A stretch of 64,000 nucleotides of DNA from Paralithodes platypus (taxonomy: Eukaryota; Arthropoda; Malacostraca; Decapoda; Lithodidae): positions 47,242,674 to 47,306,673 of the forward strand of contig CM064551.1 in the NCBI GenBank assembly GCA_032716605.1, given 5' to 3'. The position numbers were made by a program, and so were the translations under genes. The notes under the pieces are model-generated. The model saw nothing but the letters and a program-made list of their open reading frames with translations. It was not told the origin of the DNA and did no database searches. Positions 32,403 to 44,945 of the stretch are shown piece after piece. The stretch's first letter is position 1; each line of letters opens with the position of its first letter.

Positions 32403-33453
32403 CCAAAATTCGCCCATTTTCTTCGTGATCCCGAACCTAACATTGAAAAAATATTGATACTGAAATAGGCTAAGAGCCTGTCACTGTCCCGGGGCGGCCG
32501 GGAGCCCCGCTAAACCTGCCATTCTATTTCTACATTACACTCATCAAACGATAGTTGCTTTGCTCTACACTGTACTCTACATTGGCTATGATCTTAGAAC
32601 TATTATATATCACCTGTATTGAAGTCCAAATGCAGCTACTAATGTAAATATAGACGGATAAATCCAGAGCTCGAGTCATGAGAGCGATTTGTTTACACTG
32701 TGAAAACACAACTTGTTCGGTTCGGATGAGGTGACTGACTTTAGCACCAATATAACAAATATATTACAATAAGGAAACAGCCATCGTTCATAGAACGAAC
32801 TCCTGGATGGGAGAGTCCGCTAAAACAAACAAACAAACAAACAACCAATGTACCCCTACACTCCGATGTTATATTGCGCCGAAGGCTGAGTCAAGACGAA
32901 CACAACTACCGTAATTTTATTGGCACTCGAATGCTCAATAATATGTAGATTAAAGGATAATAATAGGTATTTATCTAAAACTATGTATTTATTAACTAAA
33001 CTACTCCATGTGTTTAATATATTGACTAAATTTCACTGAAATGAATAATGTAAAATATTAATTTAAGTTTGAATGTTAATTTTCTGATCTGATCTGATCT
33101 TAATTAAACTCCCACAAAATACACGATATTTTTTCGTATGTGCTAATTTTATGGGGTCTCTAATTTCTTAAAAATAGTGAATGAATATAAATTTTATGTG
33201 TTTGACAAAGAGCGCAAGACCTTGAGGCATAAGGTAAGCTATAAATTAGTACGATTTTATGATGAATTATTGTTTTTTCAGGGGTATATATGTGGTTGGA
33301 TTAATGGAAAACAACGAACGAATATCAGCAATGTTTTCCATTGTGGTGTTTCCGAGAATAATCCAATGATGACGTCAAATTAGCTTGCCGCCAATCAACT
33401 GTGGAACACTTGGAAATGTGTTAGCTGTTATTTACCGATATATTTGTGGAAAA
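32403..33453. repeat. 1.05-kb direct repeat, copy 1
   Basis: Nearly identical to 35322-36374, with a few indels (for example an extra TATA at about 35682 and a different CAAA run near 32825). Contains a 68-codon frame (33177-33383), present unchanged in both copies, with no known domain. Inside it a GTAAGC...TTTTTTCAG pair (33234-33281, 48 bp) could be a minute intron or chance. Confidence 0.85.
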
Positions 33454-35321
33454 ATAGAGTGAATTAAGGGGCTGGAATATAACATTGACTTCATGTGAAG
33501 TGTGAGTGCCCTACACATTCTAAAATTGTGCATATTAATCTTGGGGAACTCATTATATATAAGGTATAAGTTCAAGGTGATACTTTGGATAAACCTGACT
33601 TCTAGCAAGCACCAAACAGCGATTTTGTAAGTAGCCAAGCATATTATTTTTTTCAGATAAGCCTAGGCCTACTTGTATTAGCCTAGGCCTATGATGATAA
33701 TGATGATTTGAAGCAGAAATGAGTAGCCTAGGCTGAGGCTAGGCATATTAGGCTTAGGATAACCCATTATCCAACAATCTTAGGACTGCCCCCACTAGTG
33801 GGGCTATGTATAATGTATTGATAGGCTAATGAAGATCAAGGAAGATTTGAGGTTAAAGACAGTAAAAAATAAGGTTAGCTAGGCAGCTGGGAATCTGGTT
33901 CTGGTAGGCTAAGACTCAGAGCCCACTCTTAACCCGGGAATGGCGAAGGTCCTCAATTATGGTAATTATTTAGAAGATGACCTTTTTTTCTAGTTATTAA
34001 AAACTTACTCTATGGTGTATTATATGATATATAGAAGCAATAGAACTGTTAAAATGACCTGGGAAGTGTAGGCTATATTAAACTTAGCCTAGACCAACAT
34101 TCCTGTATTTTTTTTTTTTTTTTTTGTAAGGCTAGGCTAACCTAGCCTAGGCTACTCTTGAGTTTTGGAACACAGTAGGCCTAAGCCTAGGCCTATTTTA
34201 GATGTCTAACTTTTAAAATAATAATATAAAAATACGTAGGCTAGGCCTAGGCTAGGATTATTTTTTTTTTATCATTATACAGAAAGTTGTATCACTCAAA
34301 AAAACAGCGTCATTCGACACCCTGGCTAGGCTATAGCCTATGACAATAACAGTTTATACAAACAAAACAAAAACGGTCTCTTAAACTATCCTTCTACTCT
34401 AAACTTTCCCTCCTACTAACGTTTCTGAGCCAGTACCGATACAAAGGTCAGCCCTGTGGATCTGCACGGTCTGCGGGCGGGTTCAATAGAAGAAGAAGAA
34501 GCCGTCATGCCGTGGGATTATAGGGGTAGACCTGTCACTGAAGAATACTTTCGCAGTCTTACCGTTTGTTTTTGTTTTCAAGGTATAGGCCATAGACAGA
34601 ATAGGCTACAGTAGTATCTTATCTACTGGTATCTTATTTTATTGTAGTTTATATTATGAGTGGAAGATTTGCAATAACTTACCCTAACCAAAGTCCAAAC
34701 TTAGTGTCCAAAGTGGGATCTGCACCCTGCCTCTATGTTCTCATTTTGTATACCGGTAACTTTTTAGCCAGATTACCGGTACAATTTAATAAGTGTACAG
34801 CCAGCAGCTAGGCCTACCGCCTACAGTGCATTTATATATTTCCCGGAATCCCGGCCATGACTTGGGTATCACTAAAGAATCTTTCCGCAGCCTTATGTAC
34901 AATTGTTTGTTTTTATTTCTTCAAGGAATATAGTACCGGTACAGTAGTTTATTGTTCAATTGTTTATCATGTTATGAGTAGATAATTTGCATTACCTTAC
35001 CCTAACCTAACTTTACTTAGTCTTAGTGTCCAAAGTGGGGGCTGCCACTATCCCCACAGTCCACACACCCGCTAACTAACATATATTATTGGTATGTCTT
35101 GTCATTACTATAACCTGACTTCATGGGGGTAACGGAGACTTGATTGAATATTTTCGGAATTAGCCTCGCAGAATCTTGAGTCTTTTAAAGTTGTGAAAAT
35201 TAAAGTAAGTTTCTACGTTCCTACTGATTGTACTTAACCCGAGATGGGAATAGCCTACCCAGGTATTTTTTACTCGGCCCAGGGAAAATAATAGACAAAC
35301 AAATGTTCTAATCAAAGTCGT
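33454..35321. other. Spacer between the direct repeats; TAGGCCTA-rich noncoding DNA
   Basis: No gene. Holds two diverged copies of a dispersed repeat (about 34500-34750 and 34850-35050) with the shared elements CTTTCCGCAG or TTTCGCAG, TCAAGG, TTAGTGTCCAAAGTGGG. A third, partial copy is near 49380-49460. Confidence 0.5.
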
Positions 35322-36374
35322 CCAAAATTCGCCCATTTTCTTCGTGATCCCGAACCTAACATTGAAAAAATATTGATACTGAAATAGGCTAAGAGCCTGT
35401 CACTGTCCCGGGGCGGCCGGGAGCCCCGCTAAACCTGCCATTCTATTTCTACATTACACTCATCAAACGATAGTTGCTTTGCTCTACACTGTACTCTACA
35501 TTGGCTATGATCTTAGAACTATTATATATCACCTGTATTGAAGTCCAAATGCAGCTACTAATGTAAATATAGACGGATAAATCCAGAGCTCGAGTCATGA
35601 GAGCGATTTGTTTACACTGTGAAAACACAACTTGTTCGGTTCGGATGAGGTGACTGACTTTAGCACCAATATAACAAATATATATTACAATAAGGAAACA
35701 GCCATCGTTCATAGAACGAACTCCTGGATGGGAGAGTCCGCTAAAACAAACAAACAACCTAACAACCAATGTACCCCTACACTCCGATGTTATATTGCGC
35801 CGAAGGCTGAGTCAAGACGAACACAACTACCGTAATTTTATTGGCACTCGAATGCTCAATAATATGTAGATTAAAGGATAATAATAGGTATTTATCTAAA
35901 ACTATGTATTTATTAACTAAACTACTCCATGTGTTTAATATATTGACTAAATTTCACTGAAATGAATAATGTAAAATATTAATTTAAGTTTGAATGTTAA
36001 TTTTCTGATCTGATCTGATCTTAATTAAACTCCCACAAAATACACGATATTTTTTCGTATGTGCTAATTTTATGGGGTCTCTAATTTCTTAAAAATAGTG
36101 AATGAATATAAATTTTATGTGTTTGACAAAGAGCGCAAGACCTTGAGGCATAAGGTAAGCTATAAATTAGTACGATTTTATGATGAATTATTGTTTTTTC
36201 AGGGGTATATATGTGGTTGGATTAATGGAAAACAACGAACGAATATCAGCAATGTTTTCCATTGTGGTGTTTCCGAGAATAATCCAATGATGACGTCAAA
36301 TTAGCTTGCCGCCAATCAACTGTGGAACACTTGGAAATGTGTTAGCTGTTATTTACCGATATATTTGTGGAAAA
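35322..36374. repeat. 1.05-kb direct repeat, copy 2, truncated at LINE-B
   Basis: Matches 32403-33453. Similarity stops exactly where the 5'-truncated LINE-B begins. Confidence 0.85.
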
Positions 36375-39055
36375 TATACTACCAGGATATAGTTTGTTTA
36401 AACGCGACCGAACAAGTAGGAGGGGCGGCGGAATAGCAGTGTTTGTCAGGAGTTCTTTAAAAAGCTGTATTAAATCAGGTATTAGACTAAATACTGATAA
36501 CGAAAGTGTTTGGGTTGAGGTTAGCGAAGGTAGTGAGACCATAATTATTGGAGTTATTTATAGACCACCAAATATGAGTAGAAACGAAGGTACAGCTTTA
36601 TGGCAGGAAGTGAAAATAGCATCAAGGTTTAGCAATGTGTGTATTATAGGGGATTTCAATTTTCCGAATATTGATTGGCAGCATCAAATCGGCGACTCAG
36701 ATTCAACAGAGTTTATTGAGGCGGTACAGGATAGTTTTTTATTTCAATTCATAGACTCGCCTACTAGAGGTAATAATATCCTCGATTTAGTTCTCAGTAA
36801 TAATGAACAAATGATAAATAATGTAGAGATAGGAGACCAACTAGGAAATAGTGATCATAAATCAATTTATTTTAACATACAATGGACAGGAAAGGCTAAA
36901 GAGAATACGACACTTATCCCAGATTTCAGAAAAGCCAATTATGGTGGATTAAGACGAGCCTTAAGAGTCGATCCTATGGTTAAACTATTAAGTGGACCCA
37001 GGTGCGCTAATGAACATACTCTCTCTCAGATACCTGTCTTAACTCAGGATAATTTGACAGCTACATATAATAATTTTATTTCTTCACTCCACAATGCGCA
37101 AAATAAATATATCCCCAAAAGAAAATTTAGATCAACACAGAACCAACCCAAATGGATGAATAATAGACTATTAGACCTTCTAGGAAAAAAGAGAGGAATA
37201 TATCGAAAAATAAAGAAAGGCGAAATTCACCTACTTGCTTACTATCAGAATCTATCAAGAGAGGTTAAAAAATGTATAAGGACAGACAAAAGAAATTATG
37301 AAATCAGGATAGCCAATGACTCAAAAAATAACCCTAAGGCTTTTTACCAGCTATATAAATCTAAAGTTAGAGATAAAATAGGCCCCCTTAAAACTTCGAT
37401 AGGAGAAATGACAGAAAGTGATTTAGAAATGTGCAGTACATTAAATAGTCAGTTTCTATCCGTTTTCACTAATGAAAATTTGGCACAGATTCCAGAAGTC
37501 CGTAAGGTATAGAGATAGTATAGAAAATAGGTTAAGTACGGTTACTATAAGTAGAAATGATGTGCTTAAGGAAATTGACAGACTGAAACCTCAGAAATCG
37601 CCTGGTCCCGATGAGGTATATGCCAGAGTATTAAAAGAATGCAGAGATGAGTTAAGTTACCCATTAACATTTCTTTTTAACAATTCATTAGAAACAGGTA
37701 TAGTTCCAGAAGCTTGGAAGCTTGCAAATGTAGTTCCGATTTTCAAAAAAGGTGATAAATCAATAGCATCCAATTACCGTCCCATTAGTCTCACTTCAAT
37801 CATAGGAAAGCTACTAGAGTCAATTATTGCTAGGAAAATGAGAAACCACTTAGAAACATTTAACTTAATCAATTCTTCTCAGCATGGATTCACACAGGGA
37901 CGTTCTTGCCTTACTAATTTGCTTAGTTTTTTCTCAGAGGTATATGAAGCAGTAGATAATGACAAGGCATACGATATTATATATTTAGATTTCAGTAAAG
38001 CTTTCGACAGAGTCCCTCATGAGAGATTGATGAGAAAGGTTGAGGCACATGGAATAGGTGGGGCGTTGTTGGGATGGATTAGGTCATGGCTAATTGGTAG
38101 GAAACAGAGAGTCAGCATAAATGGTACCAAGTCAGAGTGGGGAGCAGTCAAAAGTGGTGTCCCCCAGGGATCGGTATTAGGTCCCCTGTTGTTTCTTATA
38201 TACATAAATGACCTAGATTTAGGTATAACTAGTAGGATAAGTAAATTCGCAGACGATACTAAAATGGGGAGATCAATTGATTCAGATAGCGATATAGAGT
38301 GCCTCCAAAGGGATCTAGATACCTTACATGAATGGTCAGTAAATTGGCAGATGAAGTTTAACATTGACAAATGCAAGGTATTAAAGATAGGGAAGATGCA
38401 AACAAATGTTAGATATAAACTAGCTAATTTAGAATTAGAAAATTCAGACTGCGAGAAAGATCTAGGTGTGTTTGTTAGCAATGATTTGAAGCCTAGAAAA
38501 CAGTGTATAGGCGTTCGTAATAAGGCAAACAGGATTCTCGGGTTCATCTCTAGGAGTGTGAGTAACAGAACTGCTGATGTTATCTTAAAACTTTACTTGT
38601 CATTAGTGAGACCCCATATGGATTATGCTGTCCAATTTTGGTGTCCTTATTACAGAATGGACATAGATTCATTGGAGAGAGTACAGCGTAGAATGACAAA
38701 AATGATCCATAATATTAGAAATCTTCCGTATGAAGAAAGGTTGAAGAAATTAGGTTTACATTCGTTAGAGAGACGCAGAGTTAGAGGGGATATGATAGAG
38801 GTGTTCAAGTGGGTTAGTGGGATTAACAAAGGGGACATGACAAATGTACTAAAGCTCAGTGATAGCGAAAGAACTCGTACCAATGGTTTCAAATTAGATA
38901 AATTTCGTTTCAGAAAAGATATAGGCAAATATTGGTTTGGTAACAGAGTTGTAGATGGGTGGAATGGACTACCAAGTGCTATAGTGGGATCTAAAACTGT
39001 AGGGAGCTTTAAGATAAAATTGGATAAGCATATGGACGAGAAGGGTTGGGTGTGA
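36375..39055 (+). pseudogene. LINE-B endonuclease-RT polyprotein, one frameshift
   Basis: Endonuclease (36375 to about 37000): RGGGIAVFVR, VIYRPPN, IIGDFNFPNIDW, and the closing GNSDHKSI. Linker, then RT in a second frame from about 37500: SPGPDEVYARVLKE, NYRPISLTSIIGKLLE, QHGFTQGRSC, YLDFSKAFDRVPHE, GVPQGSVLGPLLFLIYINDL and the catalytic FADDTKMG (38246-38270). The C-terminus ends in WNGLPSAIVGSKTVGSFKIK-type sequence. The only break seen is a 1-nt frame change at about 37480-37510, so this copy is young. The protein would copy the element RNA at a nicked target. Confidence 0.88.
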
Positions 39056-39269
39056 AGGGGGATCAGCCGGGTTGGGCCAATCAGCGCTCTGCAGACCCCC
39101 ATAATCCTGCGTTAATCTCTAACCGTTTTGGTAGGATGATCCTCAGGGTATTAGAGTGTTGAGCCTATAATTGGGCTTTGTAATTGATTTGGGGTTGTGT
39201 GGGACAGGGATCTGCCTTGCTTAGGCCAATCGGCTTTCTGCAGACTCCCATTTTCTTATGTTCTTATGT
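36375..39269 (+). mobile_element. LINE-B, CR1-like, 5'-truncated
   Basis: Endonuclease plus RT on the + strand, then a 210-bp 3' UTR ending in the tandem octamer TTCTTATG TTCTTATG. Short 8-bp terminal repeats of this form (ATTCTATG-like) characterise CR1-type LINEs. The 5' end is missing: the endonuclease starts at the ILPGYSLFKRD segment. No target duplication could be defined. Confidence 0.8.
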
Positions 39270-40352
39270 AAAGTTTATTCTTGAAACTTGGTACCGGTAT
39301 GTATTTTAACCAGTACTCTATAGTAACTCATGTATCATATGAAAGGATATAAATTAAGTATGTAATAGTTCTTGGAATGCAACAACAAATATACATGAAA
39401 TCTTTATTGGACAAAAGTTACAAAACTAAAACAGGGACTGCTAAGAATAATTTAAAAACCTGTTTTCAATGCCTATATTAGTGGACCTGAAGTGCATCTC
39501 TTTGAGACTGAAGTACAGGCAGCCAGCTCCCCTAGTATCCTGATTAAACACCAGTAAACATACATAACATCCCTTTTACTTACAATATTATTCATTCCTT
39601 TTAATAAATTTTGAGCATGTATTGTGCATATATTTACCTTCACATCTCAAAATTTCTCCGGCGGCCGGGGAGCTACGCCCCCCGGACCCCTTGTTATGTA
39701 GCGGGGGACTGCACCCCCCGCAGACGCCGCGCAAAGTTGATCCTTGTAAGCTTAGAAAAATGATCCAGAACTGGATAATTTCTGTTTTGGCACCCTGTAA
39801 GGCTAGCCTAAGCCTTTCTAGGATTTTTTTTTTTTTAATAGGCCTAGCCTAGCCTAGGCCTATATTGTGTGGAGCCTGCAGGGTGTAAATCGAGGCTGAT
39901 TATCGTAGTGCTACTCAACTTCACAATTAGCCTAGTGCTAGGCTACCATACCCAAAATAGAAAAAATTTGTTCGTCGTTTTGGATCCAACCTTTCTACAG
40001 TCACTAGGAAACAGGACTCAATTTAGGCAAATACTAGGCTAGATTTCTCAGAAAATATCAGATCATTCTGATGACAGATAGGCCTAGGCCTAATCAGGCT
40101 ACTAGGGGGGGGGTAAAAGGCTGCACTGAGTCACTGACACTGTGTCAGTGTGACACTGCAGTGCCAGTCACTACGGCACTGGCGCTGCGGAAGTGCCAGA
40201 AGCTAGTGCCCAGGCCCCAGTGGGTCAGTGGCAATGTCAAAGCAGCTAGGCTGCCAGAGTCTAGAGCCACAACATTATCACAATCAGTCCTATACTAGGC
40301 TATACCAGTAAGTTAGGTTAGGTTAAGTTCACTAATTTTCCTGAGAAAATTG
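39270..40352. other. Noncoding sequence
   Basis: No gene seen. A GC-rich imperfect hairpin (CCGGCGGCCGGGG...CCCCCCGCAGACGCC) lies at 39657-39735. A stretch dense in CACTG motifs lies at 40125-40235. Confidence 0.45.
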
Positions 40353-41029
40353 GGTTCAATGTTATTTTAATACCACAAATTTTATTGATATATTTGAAGA
40401 TAAATATTGAATCTATATGCTCTAAAGATCATAAGAAAATTTGTTTTAACCCTTGGCAAAACCTAATAAAAAAGTATGGTACAGTACTAACATTTATTTT
40501 TCGTAACAAGGTTGTCAATACGGTACTTCCAGTTATCGACAGCTCTAAAGATCATATGAAAATGTGTTAAACCCTCGGAAAAACCTAATATAAAAGTATG
40601 CTACTAAAATTTAATTTTCGTAACAAGGTTGTCAATACGGTACTTTCCCGTTATCAATGTACAATCAAAGCTGAACATTGCAGAGTAAACACCGTAGACT
40701 TCATCGACTTTTCTTTCACCTTCGTAAAATCGACAGCCAATTTTTTTATTTTTTTTATTTACTAAGGGGTACTCAACCAACGGGGGTGTGGGGGCGGCAG
40801 CCCCCACCCATAATACTAGGTTAGGTTAGGTAAGGTTGTTAGGTTAGGCTAATGTCTTTTCAAATCACTATCGGGGGGCGTGTCTCAACATCGATCGATA
40901 GGCCTTATGGGGAAAATAGGTTTTCCCGAGATTTATAATTAATTACAAACACTATATATTGATGCAAATGAACAATTTTGTTTATAAAAAACACTCGGAA
41001 AATTCGTGGTATTAAAATTAAAAAAATCC
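40353..41029 (+). mobile_element. 677-bp hAT-type MITE, copy 1
   Basis: Flanked by the 8-bp duplication GAAAATTG (40345-40352, 41030-41037). Inverted ends share TTATTTTAATACCAC (left GGTTCAATG..., right, inverted, GGATTTTTTT...). The second copy at 41282-41958 is in the opposite orientation and has the same length. It carries the GGGGGCGGCAGCCCCC hairpin and TTAGG repeats internally. Eight-bp duplications are typical of hAT transposons. No coding capacity. Confidence 0.85.
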
Positions 41030-41069
41030 GAAAATTGATATGAATAGCCTATGGTTTGAATTACATAAT

Positions 41070-41273
41070 GTACCATAGAGCAGCGGCGGTCGAGTGGAGA
41101 GCACGCTCACGTGTGAATCTGCTTGACCTGGTTCGATCCCAGCCAAGGCGGACATTTAGTGGGTGTGATAGTACGTCCTACTACTAGTCCTAGCGTGTAT
41201 ATCTTATCATGTTCGCTGCTCGCACCCAGTCGGGGGACACCTCGACGATGTATACAGACTAAAGCGGGTATCA
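41070..41273 (+). repeat. tRNA-derived SINE-like sequence between the two MITEs
   Basis: A-box-like GCGGTCGAGTGG (about 41086-41097) and perfect B-box GGTTCGATCCC (41130-41140), then about 130 bp of unrelated body. tRNA-like head of a SINE; no poly-A or simple tail seen because a MITE follows at once. Confidence 0.6.
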
Positions 41274-41281
41274 CACCGTTC

Positions 41282-41958
41282 GGAAATTTTTTATTTTAAT
41301 ACCACGAATTTTCCGAGTGTTTTTTATAAACAAAATTGGTCATTTGCATCAATATATAGTGTTTGTAATTAATTAGAAATCTCGGGAAAACCTATTTTCC
41401 CCATTAGGCCTATCGATCGATGTTGACACACACTCGCTCCCCGATTGTGATTTGAAAAGACATTAGCCTAACCTAACAACCTTACCTAACCTAACCTAGT
41501 ATTATGGGTGGGGGCTGCCGCCCCCACACCCCCGCTGGTTGAGTACTTAATAAAAAATAAAAAAAATGGCTGTCGATGATACGAAGGTGAAAGAAAAGTC
41601 GATGAAGTCTATGGTGTTTACTCTGCAATCTTCAGCTTGATTGTACATTGATAACGGGAAAGTACCGTATTGACAACCTTGTTACGAAAATTAAATTTTA
41701 GTACAGTACCATACTTTTATATTAGGTTTTTCCGAGGGTTTAACACATTTTCATATGATCTTTAGAGCTATCGATGACTGAAAGTACCGTATCAACAACC
41801 TTGTTACGAAATATAAATGTTAGTACCATACTTTTTTATTAGGTTTTGCCGAGGGTTAAAACAAATGTTCTCATGATCTTTAGAGCATAGGCCTATAGAT
41901 TCAATATTTATCTTCAAATATATCAATAAAATTTGTGGTATTAAAATAACATTGAACC
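41282..41958 (-). mobile_element. 677-bp hAT-type MITE, copy 2 (inverted)
   Basis: Flanked by the 8-bp duplication CACCGTTC (41274-41281, 41959-41966). Reverse-complement counterpart of 40353-41029. It interrupts another sequence (GGGTATCACACCGTTC | ACACGAGCACTAATC) whose diverged inverted copy is at about 50820-50875. Confidence 0.85.
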
Positions 41959-41966
41959 CACCGTTC

Positions 41967-43726
41967 ACACGAGCACTAATCCGACCAACCAATTGACCAA
42001 CCAACTTGCATCGGGACGATCGACGTTGGTAATAATTAGCACACTGCATCATACTATCACCAACCAACTGTAGACGAGAGACAACACAGTGTTCTAGCTT
42101 CAAAACCTGCTTAAAACACGCTATACTTTTTTATATAATTGTAAGAACTAGTCTATACATAATCATATCAGTATAACTAAATAAGTTGGTCACCAATTAT
42201 TTTGTAATATTTGAAAACAAATATGGATTTTATATGCTCTAAACATAATATGAAAATGTGTTTTAAGTCTCGGCAAAACCTAATAAAAATATATGGTACT
42301 AAAATGGAATTTTGTCGTAACATGGTTGTCAATGCCTTCCTATAGACGGCACCGATTCGTACACACGCCATTTTCACCTGTCTCCCGAGGTCTGTCCACC
42401 AGCTTTTTAGTCCACTCCACCTGCCCATCTCTGTCGATAGGTTGGGTTGTTTGGTTAGGTTAATATACTAGCTCTCAGAAACAAGATTCGTAGTTGCGGT
42501 AGTATTTACGGTATCTGGACACTTCGAGCGATTTCATATTCGAGCGGAGGCGCATTTAGGTTAAGTTAGGTTAGGTTAGGTTAGATTGTGCATCCGCTCG
42601 ATCAGGAATTCGCTCGAAATGACTCTCATTCGTATTTACAGATACGGCCGAATACCGGTAGGCTACTAAATGGGCGCCGGCCCAACCGCCATGTTGTATC
42701 CCACGTAGGCCTACTAGGTAGCCTACTACGGACACATTGTAGGCGTTAGGTGTGGATTAGGCTTGTATCCAATGTACCGGTACTAGGTCTATGTTACTGG
42801 ATATTTATGATTTAAATAAGTGCTATGTTTTCGATAAATCTGGTTATATGGCTTTGCAATTAGGGAAATCATGAGCCGATTTCCGACATTTAGTTAGTCT
42901 TTTTCGATTCTCAAAATACGATCCAAGTTTTGCCAAAAATTGGATCGGGTTTTCCAAAATTATGCTTTTTGGGGTTTGCAATTTAGGGAAACATGAGCCA
43001 AAATTCTAAAATAGGTTACTGTAATTTGTTTACTCTTAAAATTCGCAAAATCCGAGCCAAGTTTTGCCAAAACTTGGCTCGGATTTTCCAAAATTCAGGT
43101 TTTATGGCTTTGCAATTTCGGGAAACCTGAGCCAAATTTCTAAATGAGGTTACTGTCATTTTGTTATCTACAAACTCCCAAAATCCGAGCCAGCTTTGGC
43201 CAAAACTTGGCTCGGATTTTCGAAATATTGGGTTTTAGGCCTTAGAAATACCTTAAACCCCGAGCCAAGTTTTGCTAAAATACGTTTTAATCGCCGTTTT
43301 ACGCATTTAACCCCTCATTTTCCCTGTACTTCATAGCCCTCCCCACTATCGGGCGGCGTGTCTTAAGATCGTTGTATAATGGGGGAAACGGTTTCGCCGA
43401 GGGTTGTAATTATTTCCAAACACTATATATTGATGAAAACTAAGAGGGAAAAATAAAAAAATCCATGGGAAAATTGGTGACCATCTTATTTAGTTTTTCC
43501 ATCATATCTAATAAATGAAATTATAGAGGAAATGTAATATTTAAATGTTAAATAGCGCTTACGGGAGGTTAGTATTCAGAGTTTGAAAATTTGAAGGATT
43601 GCGCATCTACGGTTCCTTAGCCTATGTACTGCATTTTATAAGGTGTGTACATAATTCAATCATCAAGGCCGTGGATGAGTAAACTAGTTTATTAGAATGA
43701 CCACCTAACACCAATCTGAATACATT
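41967..43726. other. Noncoding sequence with palindromic and tandem repeats
   Basis: Holds an imperfect palindrome at about 42520-42615 (arms rich in CGAGCG and ATTCGCTCG) whose loop is a run of TTAGG. Also about three 130-bp tandem units at 42850-43240. No gene seen. Confidence 0.5.
42850..43240. repeat. About 135-bp tandem repeat, each unit with an internal palindrome
   Basis: Roughly three diverged units recognised by GGTTACTGT (43012, 43148), GCAATTT and GGGAAAC. Each contains an inverted pair around TTTTGCCAAAA, with arms AAAATCCGAGCCAAG and CTTGGCTCGGATTTT. Confidence 0.7.
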
Positions 43727-43788
43727 GATACATACATACATATATACATAAAATTTTAAGACGGAGTGTTCCACACATAAGTGCAGTT

Positions 43789-44640
43789 TCAGTCTCTTGT
43801 CCTAATGGCGGCGTTCCAGGCAACCCTGTTAAGGGCTACTTCACTTGTCAAGTTCTTGGATTTGAGATCGGCGCGTATAGTCCGATCCCAGGTCTTCCTC
43901 GGTCCACCCCTTGGTGCAGCTCCCTCCACAATCACAGACCTGCATTTTTTCACCCAATATTGTTCATCCATTCTCTCCACATGTCCATACCATCCCAGTC
44001 TACTTGTACGCATCACCTCGCTAATACTCTTTATACCTAAACGTCTCCTCAGCTCAACATTTGTTATTCTATCCTGTAGCCTGGCCCCACACATCCATCT
44101 CACCATTCTCATCTCATTACGCTCCATTCTGTTGACATCCTCTACTTTAACGGCCCATGTTTCTGAGGCATACGTCATTGCACTTCTAACACATGAGGCA
44201 TACACCTTTCCCTTCAGGGGGAGAGGCATTCTTTTCATGGTCAGGATTGGCATCAATTCTCTGAACTTCCCCCAGCCACACCTAATTCTAGCAACAGTGG
44301 CAGCCTCGGCCCCACCACCGGCAGAGATGGTATCTCCTAGGTAACAAAACTTGTTCACCAGCTCCAAAGACTCATTTCCAAAATTCACAGCCACAGGATC
44401 ATCACTTAACACAAGCTCGCCTTTGCACACTACGCACTCAAATTTCTCTATTTCTGACTTATCCTTCGGCAGGGGCCCCTTTATTCTACTACAGCGCTTA
44501 CTCCCATGGTGTACCCAACATCGACAGATGCTACATTGAATTGAGTTAACGCCCACTCCCTTTCCACACACTGCACATGGGTATGCACCGCTCTTGGTAG
44601 CATTCAAGGAGACTACTGCAGGACTCTTCTTCTTCTTACC
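43789..44640 (-). pseudogene. LINE-D C-terminal part: zinc finger and RTE-like tail
   Basis: Encodes a Cys-rich finger of the type YPCAVCGKG...IQCSICRCWVH...C (near the N-terminus of this piece). It is followed by VNKFCYLGDTIS, RNEMRMVRWMCG and RLGWYGHVERMD, the conserved C-terminal region of RTE-type LINEs. It is cut off from the RT at about 44640 by inserted repeat DNA that includes the TTAGG/hairpin block. Confidence 0.75.
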
Positions 44641-44945
44641 TCTGACCGGGTATAGGCTATCCTAGTGTTTACTACTCTATACCCCTTTGAAAGGACATTA
44701 GCCTAACCTAACAACCTTACCTAACCTAACCTAGTATTATAGGTGGGGGCTGCCGCCCCCACACCCCCGCTTTGACTTAGATTTTTGGTGTATTTGTTTG
44801 TGAAGTGGGTATTTTTCAATTTGTTGATAACGAAAATCCTCCATGCGGACTATATGGAGAAAAATATGACGAATCTATTGGTGCCTATTTTCCCTAATAA
44901 ATTGTTTCTCATAACGTCGCACTAGTGTCCTTGAATATTATTCCG
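44641..44945. mobile_element. Unclassified repeat inserted in LINE-D
   Basis: Separates the RT thumb (KTKVMHCSLRRG) from the zinc-finger part. Contains the GGGGGCTGCCGCCCCC hairpin with CCTAA repeats and a segment (about 44800-44945) matching 50140-50290. Ends not resolved. Confidence 0.5.

Noticed and set aside
32403..36374. LTR retrotransposon with 1.05-kb LTRs
   Set aside because: The repeats do not begin TG or end CA, no gag-pol lies between them, and no target duplication is seen.
41086..41140. Functional tRNA gene
   Set aside because: Good boxes but no acceptable cloverleaf by eye; more likely the head of a SINE.
40349..41960. One single 1.6-kb foldback element
   Set aside because: Each arm has its own 8-bp duplication and the same 677-bp length, so two separate insertions fit better.
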